Source of the DNA: Rhodobiaceae bacterium | GTDB taxonomy: Bacteria > Pseudomonadota > Alphaproteobacteria > RS24 | Direction: 5' to 3' | Assembly (NCBI GenBank): GCA_024645085.1 | Contig: JAHEGN010000002.1 | Location: 1 to 64,000 of the forward strand | Length of the DNA stretch: 64,000 bases | Shown: positions 8,320 through 16,637 of the stretch, in pieces | Position numbering within the stretch: position 1 is the stretch's first letter | How the letters are laid out: each line of letters begins with the position of its first letter | The notes under the pieces: model-generated | The model's database searches: none | What the model was told of the DNA's origin: nothing | What the model saw: only the letters and a program-made list of their open reading frames with translations | Program-made: the position numbers and the translations under genes

Positions 8320-8766
8320 CTAATCAATTTCATGGGCCGGACGCGAACGCGCCAACCATGCATCACTTATATCTTCCAATATGGCTTCGCAAGCCTCAAC
8401 CGCCAAGCGTATTTCGCCCCCAGCCGCGAATATTATCCGCAAATGGCCAGCCAGCCCATCTTCTGGCTCGAATTTGATAGCCAGAATCGACAACACGGCC
8501 TCGCCCTGCGCCAGTTTAATGTTTTTTACCTGCGATTTTTGCACATTGGCAATTTGCAGGGCAGTGCGCACCCGCATGGCCTGTTGTTCATTTTCCCAAC
8601 AAAAGCGATTGCCGAGCAAAACAAAGCGCTTCTGGTCGCTGACATGGGCCATATCGGCGACTTGCAGCACCATATCTTGCACATAGGCTGAGATCACCTC
8701 AATATCGGCCGCGTCGCGGGCAAATAATTTCAGCCGCATATGTTCTGATGAAGACGTTGTGCTCAT
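8320..8766 (-). CDS. DUF2948 family protein
   Basis: This conserved small protein is of unknown function, 148 residues from ATG 8766 (MSTTSSSEHM), placed 4 nt after murA and 2 nt before hisD. The pattern LKLFARDAADIEVISAYVQDMV, RFVLLGNRFCWE and the ending AVEAILEDISDAWLA-like helix match DUF2948, which nearly always sits between murA and hisD in Alphaproteobacteria. No active-site residues can be named. The upstream extension to 8844 overlaps murA and is unlikely to be used. Confidence 0.87.
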   Translation of the reverse strand: MSTTSSSEHMRLKLFARDAADIEVISAYVQDMVLQVADMAHVSDQKRFVLLGNRFCWENEQQAMRVRTALQIANVQKSQVKNIKLAQGEAVLSILAIKFEPEDGLAGHLRIIFAAGGEIRLAVEACEAILEDISDAWLARSRPAHEID

Positions 8767-8770
8767 GCCC

Positions 8771-10054
8771 TTACACCGTTTCGCGCCAAATCCGTGCGCC
8801 GCAAGCCGATAGTTTTTCTTCCAGCCGTTCATAGCCGCGGTCAAGATGATAAACCCGACTGATGCGCGTTGTGCCTTGCGCCATTAAGCCAGCGATGACC
8901 AATGTCATGGAGGCGCGCAAATCGGTTGCCATCACGGGCGCGCCGCGCAATTCATCGACACCGGTCACAATCGCCGTATCACCCTGCAGGGTAATATCAG
9001 CGCCGAGCCGCGCCAACTCTTGCACATGCATGAAACGGTTTTCAAAAATCGTCTCACGAATACGGCTGACCCCAGTGGCGCAGCACATCAACCCCATAAA
9101 CGGGGCCTGTAAATCTGTTGCAAAACCGGGATAGGGTTCGGTTGTTACCGAGGTTGCCAAAGCCCGCCCCTGCGGCCCACGCACACGCAATGCTGGGCCG
9201 TCAGCGGTGTTTTCCGGTGTCAGTTCAGCGCCAGCCAAACGCATGGCAGGCACCAAAGCCCCGAGCGCAATTTCATCAATACCGGTTAACCGCACATCGC
9301 CATGGCTGGCGGCCACGGCAAGGGCAAAGGCACCGGCCTCAATACGGTCGCGGGTCACTATATGGTCGGCGCCGTGCAATTTCTCGACCCCCTGAATGGT
9401 CAAAATACGAGTTCCAATACCGTCAATCTTAGCGCCCATGGCGACCAAACAATGGGCCACATCGACGACTTCTGGCTCCATGGCGGCATTGGTGATTATG
9501 GTTTCGCCCTTGGCCAAAGTCGCCGCCATCATCAACACATGAGTAGCGCCGACGGAAACAAATGGCATATCCAGACGCGCGCCCATCAGTCCGGCGTCTG
9601 CCCGCGCATTGACATAGCCGCCTTCGACGTCAATCTCGGCGCCCATGGCAGCCAGCCCTTTCAAATATAAATCAACCGGTCGTGTGCCAATGGCGCAACC
9701 ACCGGGCAAGGAGACTTGCGCTTGTCCGGCACGCGCCAATAAAGGGCCCAGCACCCAGAAACTAGCGCGCATTTTCGAGACAAATTCATAGGATGCGGTG
9801 GTGCTGGTGAAATGCGGCACATGCACACTCAGCCCCTCGCCCGGGCCGTTGCCAAATTCTTCCACCTCGGCGCCTAATTCGCGCAATACATTGGCCAATG
9901 TGCGGGTGTCGGCCAAACGCGGCGTGCCGCGCAAGATTAATTTTTCATCGCTGAGCAACCCCGCCACCATCAGCGGCAGCACGGCATTTTTTGACCCTGA
10001 AATCGCCAAGTCACCCGACAGCGCCACACCGCCTTCGATAATAATTTCATCCAT
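8771..10054 (-). CDS. murA: UDP-N-acetylglucosamine 1-carboxyvinyltransferase
   Basis: This enzyme catalyses the first committed step of peptidoglycan synthesis, transfer of enolpyruvate from PEP to UDP-GlcNAc. The length of 427 residues is standard. Visible features are [10 protein letters not shown] (residues 20-29) with the Lys/Asn substrate contacts, the catalytic loop [14 protein letters not shown] with Cys120 (the fosfomycin target), and the C-terminal [13 protein letters not shown]. The cysteine form predicts fosfomycin sensitivity of the enzyme. It follows a small basic protein gene by 11 nt and leads into DUF2948 and hisD. Confidence 0.97.
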   Translation of the reverse strand: MDEIIIEGGVALSGDLAISGSKNAVLPLMVAGLLSDEKLILRGTPRLADTRTLANVLRELGAEVEEFGNGPGEGLSVHVPHFTSTTASYEFVSKMRASFWVLGPLLARAGQAQVSLPGGCAIGTRPVDLYLKGLAAMGAEIDVEGGYVNARADAGLMGARLDMPFVSVGATHVLMMAATLAKGETIITNAAMEPEVVDVAHCLVAMGAKIDGIGTRILTIQGVEKLHGADHIVTRDRIEAGAFALAVAASHGDVRLTGIDEIALGALVPAMRLAGAELTPENTADGPALRVRGPQGRALATSVTTEPYPGFATDLQAPFMGLMCCATGVSRIRETIFENRFMHVQELARLGADITLQGDTAIVTGVDELRGAPVMATDLRASMTLVIAGLMAQGTTRISRVYHLDRGYERLEEKLSACGARIWRETV

Positions 10055-10065
10055 ACTACTGCTCG

Positions 10066-10206
10066 CTACTTGTTTACTTTATCGTCGGTTTTGCCATGGC
10101 CGGCACGACGGGCTTGCTTGCGACGCTTCAAATTCTCGCGCAAAGCCTCGGCCAACCGATCGCGGCGTTTTGAGGCCTTATCCTCAGCTTGTGACTTCTT
10201 TTCCAT
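10066..10206 (-). CDS. Tiny basic conserved protein (46 aa)
   Basis: From ATG 10206 the frame gives 46 residues: an acidic/basic start ([10 protein letters not shown]) and then [17 protein letters not shown], a strongly helical, arginine-rich stretch I recognise from short uncharacterised alphaproteobacterial proteins next to murA. It ends 11 nt before murA. No good ribosome-binding site lies at the usual distance. The same frame stays open upstream for about 150 nt (to about 10361), still coding-like in composition, but without ATG, GTG or TTG. The true start is therefore uncertain. Function is unknown. RNA or ribosome binding is only a guess from charge. Confidence 0.6.
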   Translation of the reverse strand: MEKKSQAEDKASKRRDRLAEALRENLKRRKQARRAGHGKTDDKVNK

Positions 10207-10310
10207 CTCTCTTGTTTGCCGTTGGAAAGCCTTCTGGTCAAGAGGTTTAGCCGCGCTTTGTGGCTGCTTTGCGGCAGGCGGTGACGGTGCGGTGCCAGAT
10301 TGCGGCGGCG

Positions 10311-10586
10311 CTAATCGGGCAAGATGTCGTGTCGCGACACCACACCGCGCGTCCAGCTTGATTTATGCCAATCGGGGCGAATGAAAATATTGCGGCTATG
10401 GCACGTCGAACAGCGGCATTTGCGCCGCAAATCAGACAGGGTGAGGTCGCCGAAACGGGCCAGAAGCGGCGCCGACTCGAGGCTTTTATGGTGGCTACAT
10501 TGCTCGCACCATAGCCAAACCGCCAATTTTTTCTCGACCAGCCAAGCCAAACGAACCGGCTGAAACGCAACCCCATCTTGAACCAC
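10311..10586 (-). CDS. Conserved zinc-ribbon-like protein
   Basis: The protein is about 91 residues from GTG 10586, chosen because AAAGAGG lies 5 nt upstream. It shows one CxxC (WCEQC, residues 27-30), a middle LLARFGDLTLSDLRRK, and a second cysteine set CRCSTCHSRNIFIRPDW. Two CxxC knuckles around a helix suggest one structural zinc. The pattern 'WC..C.H.......ARFGD......R.RCS.C.SR' recurs in small alphaproteobacterial proteins of unknown function. It is probably the first gene of the murA operon. An in-frame GTG at 10604 is an alternative start without a ribosome-binding site. Confidence 0.65.
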   Translation of the reverse strand: MVQDGVAFQPVRLAWLVEKKLAVWLWCEQCSHHKSLESAPLLARFGDLTLSDLRRKCRCSTCHSRNIFIRPDWHKSSWTRGVVSRHDILPD

Positions 10587-10744
10587 ACGACCCTCTTTAC
10601 ACACAAAAGAACAAAAAAAGAACGATTATGGTCACTGCAGAGATGCTTTGGCAAGCGGTTTCATTTGATAAAATGATAATGCGGGTGCGGCCACCAATAT
10701 GACTTGCATCCACCTCGCGGCTGTGGCACTTACAGGGCCTAAAT

Positions 10745-10819
10745 GCTGCCGTAGCTCAGGGGTAGAGCACTCCCTTGGTAAGGGAGAGGCCGAGAGTTCA
10801 ATTCTCTCCGGCAGCACCA
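10745..10819 (+). tRNA. tRNA-Thr (GGT)
   Basis: The acceptor stem GCTGCCG pairs with CGGCAGC, the D arm is AGCTCAGGGGTAGAGC, and the anticodon stem CTCCC / GGGAG has loop TTGGTAA (anticodon GGT). The T arm contains GTTCAATTC and CCA is encoded. All arms fold canonically. Confidence 0.97.
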
Positions 10820-10848
10820 TTTTCAAGATGTTTGGACCGCCCTATCAC

Positions 10849-11253
10849 TCAGCGCGCCCGACCGCGTAATTTTTCAAATGTCCGCAAGCCGCCCAAGCCA
10901 AGCAGCGCATAGAGAATGGTGGTCAGCACTTCTAATTGCAAAGCCGGTGGCGGCAGAATATTTTTGCCACTCATCGCCATCGCCCATATTAATAATTCGC
11001 GGACGATAAAATTATAGGCCAAAGCGGCGCCGCAGACCCAGCCAATGAACGGCCGCCAGCCGGCAACAAAAACGCTTTTATGCATGGCTTCTATTTTGCC
11101 AATTTCGCTTTGCACCAAATGCGGCTGTTCGATAATGCGCGCCAGCACCGCCTGTTTATCAAGGCGTTCTTCGTCTGAGGTGAATAAATTATCCAGCGCA
11201 TTGCCAATGACAGCCAGAGGCTCAGTCGCTGTTTTGCGGAATAAATGAAACAT
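10849..11253 (-). CDS. GTA-type 3TM holin-family protein
   Basis: This protein has about 134 residues from ATG 11253 (the frame also has a TTG two codons earlier). An N-terminal soluble helix region (IGNALDNLF, SDEERLDKQ) is followed by the motif WRPFIGWVCGAALAYNF, a second hydrophobic segment (ELLIWAM) and a third (LTTILYALLGLGGLRTFEK). That layout and the WRPFIGW / GLGGLRTFEK signatures match the family named for the holin of gene transfer agents, which lets endolysin out of the cell. No endolysin or GTA capsid gene lies nearby, so its link to a GTA is not shown here. Confidence 0.75.
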   Translation of the reverse strand: MFHLFRKTATEPLAVIGNALDNLFTSDEERLDKQAVLARIIEQPHLVQSEIGKIEAMHKSVFVAGWRPFIGWVCGAALAYNFIVRELLIWAMAMSGKNILPPPALQLEVLTTILYALLGLGGLRTFEKLRGRAR

Positions 11254-11321
11254 GTGCAAATGATAACAAATCAGCAGCGCAAGGGTGAGTTGGAGATTTT
11301 TTGCTTATTTATCAGGGCATT

Positions 11322-11345
11322 AAAAAAGGGGAGCCAAGGCTCCCC
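11322..11345 (-). terminator. Rho-independent terminator after nrdB
   Basis: On the minus strand the stem GGGGAGC / GCTCCCC with a 4-nt loop is followed by six T residues. It lies 24 nt past the nrdB stop. Confidence 0.85.
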
Positions 11346-11368
11346 TTAATCTTGATCGTCAAAGGCGC

Positions 11369-12328
11369 TTAGTCGAAAGCTTGATCCCATGTGCCTTCGG
11401 TGGAGGCTTTGGCATATTCTGTCGCCCGCCCCTCGAAGAAATTCATATGTTCAATACCATTGAGCATTTCGTCCATCCACGGCAGTGGGTTTTTCTCAAT
11501 GTCATATAATGGCTCGAGGTTGAGCTGCGCCAAACGGCGGTTGCCGATAAAGCGAATATAATCTTTCACTTCTTGTGGCTCTAAGCCTTCAACGCCGCCC
11601 ATTTCAAACGCCAGATCAATAAATGCATCTTCATGGGTGACCACAGTTTCGCAGGCCTTGTACAAATCGCGGCGCAATTCGTCCGTCCAAATTTCTGGGT
11701 TCTCATGAATGAAAGTGTTGAACAAACGCACAATTGAATTTGTGTGCAAGGTCTCATCACGTGCCGACCATGTCACGATTTGCCCCATGCCCTTCATTTT
11801 ATTGAAGCGCGGGAAATTCATCAAAATTGCAAAACTGGCAAATAATTGCAGGCCCTCGGTGAAGGCACCAAATACCGCCAAAGTTTTAGCAACGTCGGCT
11901 TTGGTTTCAACGCCCCATTCTTGCATGTAGTCGTATTTGTCCTTCATCTCGCCATATTTCATGAAGGCTTCATATTCAATTTCCGGCATGCCAATGGTGT
12001 CCAGCAAATGCGAATAAGCGGCAATGTGAATGGTTTCCATATTTGAAAACGCCGCCAGCATCATCTGCACTTCGGTTGGCTTAAACACTTGCGAATAATG
12101 CTTCATATAGCAATTGTTCACTTCCACATCGGCCTGTACGAAAAACCGGAAAATTTGCGTCAGCAAATTGCGCTCAGCGCCGGTCATTTTCTTGTGCCAA
12201 TCTTTGACGTCTTCAGCCAAGGGCACTTCTTCAGGCAACCAATGGATACGCTGCTGGGTCAACCAAGCATCATACGCCCATGGATAAAGGAAAGGTTTGT
12301 AGACAATACGCTCTTCAAGCAAAGACAT
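11369..12328 (-). CDS. nrdB: Ribonucleotide reductase class Ia, beta subunit
   Basis: This is the radical-generating subunit of aerobic ribonucleotide reductase. ATG 12328 (MSLLEERIVY) follows GAGAGA and gives 319 residues. The upstream extension to 12361 is not conserved. Iron ligands and radical site follow the E. coli spacing: Asp67, Glu98, His101 and Tyr105 (in ETIHIAAYSHLL), and later RDETLHTN with the second Glu/His pair. Tyr105 marks it as a tyrosyl-radical enzyme, not a Tyr-less Mn/Fe form. It lies 72 nt downstream of nrdA and ends at a terminator, so nrdA-nrdB form one unit. Confidence 0.96.
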   Translation of the reverse strand: MSLLEERIVYKPFLYPWAYDAWLTQQRIHWLPEEVPLAEDVKDWHKKMTGAERNLLTQIFRFFVQADVEVNNCYMKHYSQVFKPTEVQMMLAAFSNMETIHIAAYSHLLDTIGMPEIEYEAFMKYGEMKDKYDYMQEWGVETKADVAKTLAVFGAFTEGLQLFASFAILMNFPRFNKMKGMGQIVTWSARDETLHTNSIVRLFNTFIHENPEIWTDELRRDLYKACETVVTHEDAFIDLAFEMGGVEGLEPQEVKDYIRFIGNRRLAQLNLEPLYDIEKNPLPWMDEMLNGIEHMNFFEGRATEYAKASTEGTWDQAFD

Positions 12329-12400
12329 AGATTTTCTCTCTCTTTTCAGCGCTCTCTTCAATGGGCAAAGGAGCTTTCGTTAACGGTTAATAAGTATCGC

Positions 12401-14389
12401 CTATTGGCAAGACAAGCATTCTTCATAATCATTGGTTTCGACCGGCGCCTGAACCACTGGCTCTTGAATGGCGGCTGTATTGCCATTGTCTTTCTCGGCC
12501 CGTTGGATCGACAAAGAACGGCAGTAATACAGGCTTTTGACACCTTTTTTCCAAGCTTGGTAATGCACTTGGTGCAAATCGCGCTTATGGATATTAGCCG
12601 GCAAGAAAACATTCAGCGATTGCGCCTGATCGACCAGAGCTGAACGGTCACCGGCCAGATCAATCAACCAACGCTGATCAAGCTCAAAGGCTGTTTTGAA
12701 CACTGATTTTTCATCTTCGCTCAAGAACTCAAGATGCTGAACCGAACCGCCAGAGGTCACAATTGATGACCAGACTTCATCGGTGTTTTGGCCTTTTTCG
12801 CTGAGCAATTTATCAAGATGACGATTGCGCACATTGAATGAGCCAGACAGGGTTTTGTGAGTGAAACTATTGGCCGCAATTGGCTCAATACCCGGGCTTG
12901 TGCCACCGCAAATGATTGAGATAGAGGCGGTTGGCGCGATCGCGGTTTTATTTGAGAAACGCTCATTGATTCCGCACTCAGCCGCATCCAAACATGGGCC
13001 ACGTTCATTGGCCAGCTCAACCGAGGCCGCATCAACGCCTTCTTTAATATGCGTGAAAATGCGCTTGTTCCAAACTTTTGCCATGACTGATTCCCAAGGA
13101 ATCATATTGCCTTGCAAGAACGAGTGGAAGCCCATCACCCCAAGACCGACACTGCGCTCGCGCTGGGCGGCGTATTTGGCTTTCGCCATTTCGTCCGGCG
13201 CGCGCTGGATAAAGTCTTCCAAAACATTGTCGAGGAAGCGCATCACGTCAGTGATAAAGTGTTCTTCCTTGCTCCATTCCATGAATTTTTCAGCATTCAA
13301 TGACGACAAGCAGCACACAGCTGTCCGGTCTTGACCCAAATGGTCCTGGCCGGTTGGCAGGGTAATTTCAGAACACAAATTCGATGTTTTGATTTCCAGA
13401 TTGAGCAATTTTTGTTGCTCAGGGCGCATATTATTCACCGTATCTTTGAACACCATATAGGGCTCGCCGGTTTCAATACGTGCCGTCAGCATACGCACCC
13501 ACAAATCACGAGCTTGCACAGTCGCCTGAACAGAACCGTCTTTCGGGCTGCGCAAAGCCCATTCTTCGTCTCGCTCAACCGCCCGCATAAAGGCGTCAGT
13601 GATCAAAATACCGTGGTGCAGGTTCAGCGCCTTACGGTTTGGGTCACCGCCTGTTGGGCGACGAATTTCAATGAATTCCTCGACTTCAGGGTGATCAATC
13701 GGCAGATAAACCGCCGCCGAACCGCGACGCAAAGAGCCCTGTGAAATCGCCAAAGTCAAGCTATCCATCACACGAATAAATGGCACAATGCCCGAGGTCT
13801 TGCCGTTTTCGCCGACTTTTTCGCCGATCGAACGCAAATTACCCCAATAGCTGCCAATGCCGCCGCCGCGTGAGGCGAGCCAGACATTTTCATTCCACAA
13901 ATTGACAATATCGCCAAGGCTGTCATTGGCTTCGTTCAAAAAGCAGGAAATTGGCAAGCCACGATCGGTGCCGCCATTTGACAGAACTGGCGTCGCTGGC
14001 ATGAACCAGAGCTTGGAAATATAATCATAAAGACGCTGCGCATGAGCTTCGTCGTCGCCATAATAAGAGGCCACGCGAGCAAATAAATCTTGGAAGGTTT
14101 CGCCCGGCATTAAATAGCGGTCAGTCAAAGTGGCTTTGCCAAAAGTCGTCAGCAAAGCGTCGCGTGATGGGTCGGTTTTAACCCGTGGGCGCGACACAAA
14201 TTGAACGGCCTGATCCTGGCGATCAAAATCCATCCGTGGTTCGCTATTTGTCGGATCGCCCTCAGCGCGACGTTGCGCGCGATTGCTGTCAGAGCCTGAT
14301 TTCAACAGTTCTTGTTCCAATTTCTCGCCATCTTCTTTTGTTTGAGCCTGCTTTGTATTGCTATCGCTCATATCTGTGTCTCTGAACAT
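12401..14389 (-). CDS. nrdA: Ribonucleotide reductase class I, alpha subunit
   Basis: This is the catalytic subunit that reduces ribonucleotides. ATG 14389 (MFRDTD) has GGAGAAG at good distance. A second ATG at 14371 and an upstream frame to 14449 are less likely. About 662 residues. Active-site cysteines appear in PISCFLNEANDSLG, NLCSEITLP and AVCCLSSLN, and the C-terminal shuttle pair is CLSC in YEECLSCQ. The radical-transfer region SLYYCRS is also visible. There is no full N-terminal ATP cone. The first 60 residues are polar and low in structure, so allosteric activity control of the usual kind is probably missing. Confidence 0.95.
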   Translation of the reverse strand: MFRDTDMSDSNTKQAQTKEDGEKLEQELLKSGSDSNRAQRRAEGDPTNSEPRMDFDRQDQAVQFVSRPRVKTDPSRDALLTTFGKATLTDRYLMPGETFQDLFARVASYYGDDEAHAQRLYDYISKLWFMPATPVLSNGGTDRGLPISCFLNEANDSLGDIVNLWNENVWLASRGGGIGSYWGNLRSIGEKVGENGKTSGIVPFIRVMDSLTLAISQGSLRRGSAAVYLPIDHPEVEEFIEIRRPTGGDPNRKALNLHHGILITDAFMRAVERDEEWALRSPKDGSVQATVQARDLWVRMLTARIETGEPYMVFKDTVNNMRPEQQKLLNLEIKTSNLCSEITLPTGQDHLGQDRTAVCCLSSLNAEKFMEWSKEEHFITDVMRFLDNVLEDFIQRAPDEMAKAKYAAQRERSVGLGVMGFHSFLQGNMIPWESVMAKVWNKRIFTHIKEGVDAASVELANERGPCLDAAECGINERFSNKTAIAPTASISIICGGTSPGIEPIAANSFTHKTLSGSFNVRNRHLDKLLSEKGQNTDEVWSSIVTSGGSVQHLEFLSEDEKSVFKTAFELDQRWLIDLAGDRSALVDQAQSLNVFLPANIHKRDLHQVHYQAWKKGVKSLYYCRSLSIQRAEKDNGNTAAIQEPVVQAPVETNDYEECLSCQ

Positions 14390-14616
14390 ACGCTCTTCTC
14401 CGCCTTTATTTCCCGTGTCGCGGCCTCCCCAAGATGACCGGTCAATCATTACGGCCCGATAACCGCAAATCTAACGACCTTTCAGCAAAGATAGCTGTCC
14501 CGTTGGCGCGTTTAACAGCGCCGTGATTCCGGTAAGAATATCACGGGTTGGTCTTTAGTTTTGCTGCTTTCTGACTAGGCGGTTAAAAGTCCTGTTAACC
14601 AAATCAGAAGCACCAG

Positions 14617-14632
14617 ACACAACATATAGTGT
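14617..14632 (-). promoter_or_regulatory. NrdR box 1
   Basis: ACACAACATATAGTGT matches the NrdR consensus ACACWATATATWGTGT at 15 of 16 positions. It lies about 230 bp before nrdA and overlaps the -10 region of the promoter inferred for the minus strand. Confidence 0.82.
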
Positions 14633-14648
14633 ATAAACAGCCATCTCA

Positions 14649-14664
14649 CGTCAACAGATAGTTA
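14649..14664 (-). promoter_or_regulatory. Weaker NrdR box 2 overlapping a -35 element
   Basis: Exactly 32 bp from box 1, a related but weaker copy (core CAACAGATAGT) is found. Paired NrdR boxes three helical turns apart are the normal arrangement. On the minus strand it also contains TTGACG (14649-14654), a good -35 element about 15-17 nt before a TACACT/CACTAT -10, so NrdR would cover the whole promoter. Confidence 0.6.
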
Positions 14665-14776
14665 TCAGAAAATTTATTTTTTTTCGCCTGCGACAAAAAA
14701 TCCAATAATTTCAAGCGCTTTGTTTTGTCTTCACGTGATGGCAAAAAGCGATTTGGCAGGCCATTTCATACAGTGG

Positions 14777-14785
14777 TTATCCACA
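14777..14785 (+). promoter_or_regulatory. Consensus DnaA box upstream of nrdAB
   Basis: TTATCCACA is a perfect DnaA box about 390 bp before nrdA. DnaA control of nrdAB is known in E. coli. Here it is inferred from position only. Confidence 0.55.
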
Positions 14786-14822
14786 GCCTGCAGATTTGCC
14801 AAATCAGCTTCTCATGCGTGTC

Positions 14823-15110
14823 TTAATTAGCCTGATTCAGCCGCGCGAATCGCAAAACAATCCAAGCGGCGCTGACAATATGTCCAAGTGGAAAAATCAA
14901 CACCGCCCAGGCGGCGGCCACCGGCCATTGTTTTTCATAATGAAAAATAACCGCGCTCATACACACCGCCCCCAAACTGACGTCCAGCAAGGTAACAAGC
15001 CCCCACGGTTCGGCCAAAACATTGTCAAAACCGGTCAACCCAACCTGCTGATAGGCATAGCCACACATCACCAAAAACCCAATTGCTGCCAAGCTCACTA
15101 TTAGTCGCAT
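14823..15110 (-). CDS. Small membrane protein of unknown function
   Basis: This 95-residue protein has three predicted membrane helices: residues about 1-20 (LIVSLAAIGFLVMCGYAY), 36-57 (WGLVTLLDVSLGAVCMSAVIF) and 65-88. The short motif GFDNVLAEPWGLVTLLD precedes the second helix, and the protein ends in a charged WIVLRFARLNQAN tail. I do not recognise a characterised family. It is a separate minus-strand gene between the nrdA upstream region and the thiolase terminator, with no partner suggesting a role. Confidence 0.65.
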   Translation of the reverse strand: MRLIVSLAAIGFLVMCGYAYQQVGLTGFDNVLAEPWGLVTLLDVSLGAVCMSAVIFHYEKQWPVAAAWAVLIFPLGHIVSAAWIVLRFARLNQAN

Positions 15111-15141
15111 TTGCTTTCTCCTCTAAGCCTCATTAGCGCAT

Positions 15142-15175
15142 AAAAAAACCGCGAAGGCCAACACCTTCGCGGTTT
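15142..15175 (-). terminator. Rho-independent terminator after the thiolase gene
   Basis: On the minus strand a 12-bp stem (AAACCGCGAAGG / CCTTCGCGGTTT) with a 6-nt loop ends in seven T residues, 29 nt past the thiolase stop. Confidence 0.88.
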
Positions 15176-15204
15176 CAATTATCGACGTCAACGTCTTGGC
15201 TGGC

Positions 15205-16392
15205 TTACAGAACTTCGAAAAGACCTGCTGCGCCCATGCCGCCGCCAATACACATGGTCACGACCACGTTTTTAGCGTTCCGACGTTTGCCTTCCATCAG
15301 CGCGTGGCCAACGAGGCGTGCGCCCGTCATCCCAAATGGGTGACCAATAGCGATTGAGCCGCCATTGACGTTATATTTGCTTGGATCAATTTCCAAACGG
15401 TCACGGCAATAAAGTGTTTGGCTAGCGAAAGCTTCATTCAGCTCCCACAGGTCAATGTCGTCAACTTTCAGACCATGACGCTCTAGCAAACGTGGCACGG
15501 CGAAAACCGGGCCAATGCCCATTTCATCAGGCTCACAACCGGCAACGGCAAAACCTTTGAATGCACCCAATGGCTCAAGACCGCGACGTTCGGCTTCTTT
15601 GCCTTCCATCACAACAACAGCGGCCGCACCATCAGACAATTGTGAGGCGTTACCAGCCGTTACATATTGGCCTTCGCCTCGCACTGGTTTCAGCGATTGC
15701 AGACCTTCCAGTTTCGTGTCTGGACGGTTGCACTCATCGCCGCTCACAACGTAATCGACTATGGTTTCTTCGCCAGTTTCGCGATTAACCTGCTTCATTT
15801 TGGTTTCCATTGGCACGATTTCATCAGCAAACAGACCGGCCTCTTGCGCGGCGGCCATGCGTTGCTGGCTGAGCAAGGCGTATTCGTCTTGCGATTCGCG
15901 CGATACATTGTAACGCTCTGAAACAATATCAGCGGTTTCAATCATTGGCATCCAAAGCGCTGGGTATGTTGCCATTAATTTTTCTTCCGTGATGTTGTTG
16001 TAATTGGCGCCTTGCATTTGCACCAAAGAAATACTCTCAACACCTGCGCCAATAGCAATCGGCACATCTTCATTCATCACCCGACCAGCTGCCATGGCAA
16101 TAGTTTGCAGGCCTGAAGAACAAAAACGGTTGACCGTAACACCTGATGTGGTGACAGGGCAGCCAGCCCAAATGGCGGCCAAACGGCCAACGTTTTGACC
16201 TGTCGCGCCTTCTGGTGTGCCGCAACCCATGATTACGTCTTCAACATCGCCTGGTTCAATTCCGGCGCGTTCAATCGCGTGTTTAATGGCGTGACCGCCC
16301 ATGGCTGCACCATGGGTCATGTTAAATCCGCCGCGGCCTGATTTGGCCAAACCGGTGCGGGCACTTGAAACGATAACTGCTTCTCTGCTCAT
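15205..16392 (-). CDS. Acetyl-CoA C-acyltransferase (thiolase)
   Basis: This thiolase of 395 residues cleaves 3-ketoacyl-CoA in beta-oxidation or runs in reverse to condense acyl-CoA. It has nucleophile Cys91 in [14 protein letters not shown], the His of [11 protein letters not shown] and the second catalytic Cys in [16 protein letters not shown] precedes the start. Sequence features such as [18 protein letters not shown] are of the FadA/AtoB type. It is a single-gene unit here. The matching hydratase (51458) and 3-hydroxyacyl-CoA dehydrogenase (62112) lie far away in the window, so chain-length preference cannot be read from context. Confidence 0.93.
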   Translation of the reverse strand: MSREAVIVSSARTGLAKSGRGGFNMTHGAAMGGHAIKHAIERAGIEPGDVEDVIMGCGTPEGATGQNVGRLAAIWAGCPVTTSGVTVNRFCSSGLQTIAMAAGRVMNEDVPIAIGAGVESISLVQMQGANYNNITEEKLMATYPALWMPMIETADIVSERYNVSRESQDEYALLSQQRMAAAQEAGLFADEIVPMETKMKQVNRETGEETIVDYVVSGDECNRPDTKLEGLQSLKPVRGEGQYVTAGNASQLSDGAAAVVVMEGKEAERRGLEPLGAFKGFAVAGCEPDEMGIGPVFAVPRLLERHGLKVDDIDLWELNEAFASQTLYCRDRLEIDPSKYNVNGGSIAIGHPFGMTGARLVGHALMEGKRRNAKNVVVTMCIGGGMGAAGLFEVL

Positions 16393-16637
16393 AATAGTCT
16401 CCTTTTTTGACTGGCCGGATAATGCGACATCAGCCCCTATTTTTCAAAACAATTCTTCGTTTTTTTTGGGCCTCAATTCCAGCTGAAAATTTTACGCTAT
16501 TTTAATATCTTAGGTGGCAAAATGGCGTCGCTGCGACAATAAAAATAAGATAGAAGAAAAACAAGCTAAGCGGCGTTTTCGGCAAAATGGCAAATATTTG
16601 CCTTTTTGCCGCCTTATTTTTTTGCCATGTTAAAGCC

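Larger units (their letters stand above)
14390..14822. other. 433-bp non-coding region upstream of nrdA
   Basis: No convincing gene lies here. Besides the sites listed separately, it holds the inverted repeat GGTTAA(8 nt)TTAACC at 14581-14600, a 7-bp hairpin CCGTGAT / ATCACGG at 14521-14546 in the likely nrdA leader, and an AT-rich stretch around 14640-14720. Confidence 0.6.

Noticed and set aside
10247-10654. 135-residue minus-strand frame over the zinc-ribbon gene
   Set aside because: It overlaps a frame with clear CxxC conservation and a ribosome-binding site, and its own composition is not protein-like.
10632-10826. 64-residue minus-strand frame with PERIELSASPLPRECSTPEL
   Set aside because: This is the antisense reading of tRNA-Thr and is a known annotation artefact.
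14581-14600. Possible CtrA site (TTAA...TTAA) before nrdA
   Set aside because: The spacer is 8 bp, not the required 7, so it is better recorded as an inverted repeat.
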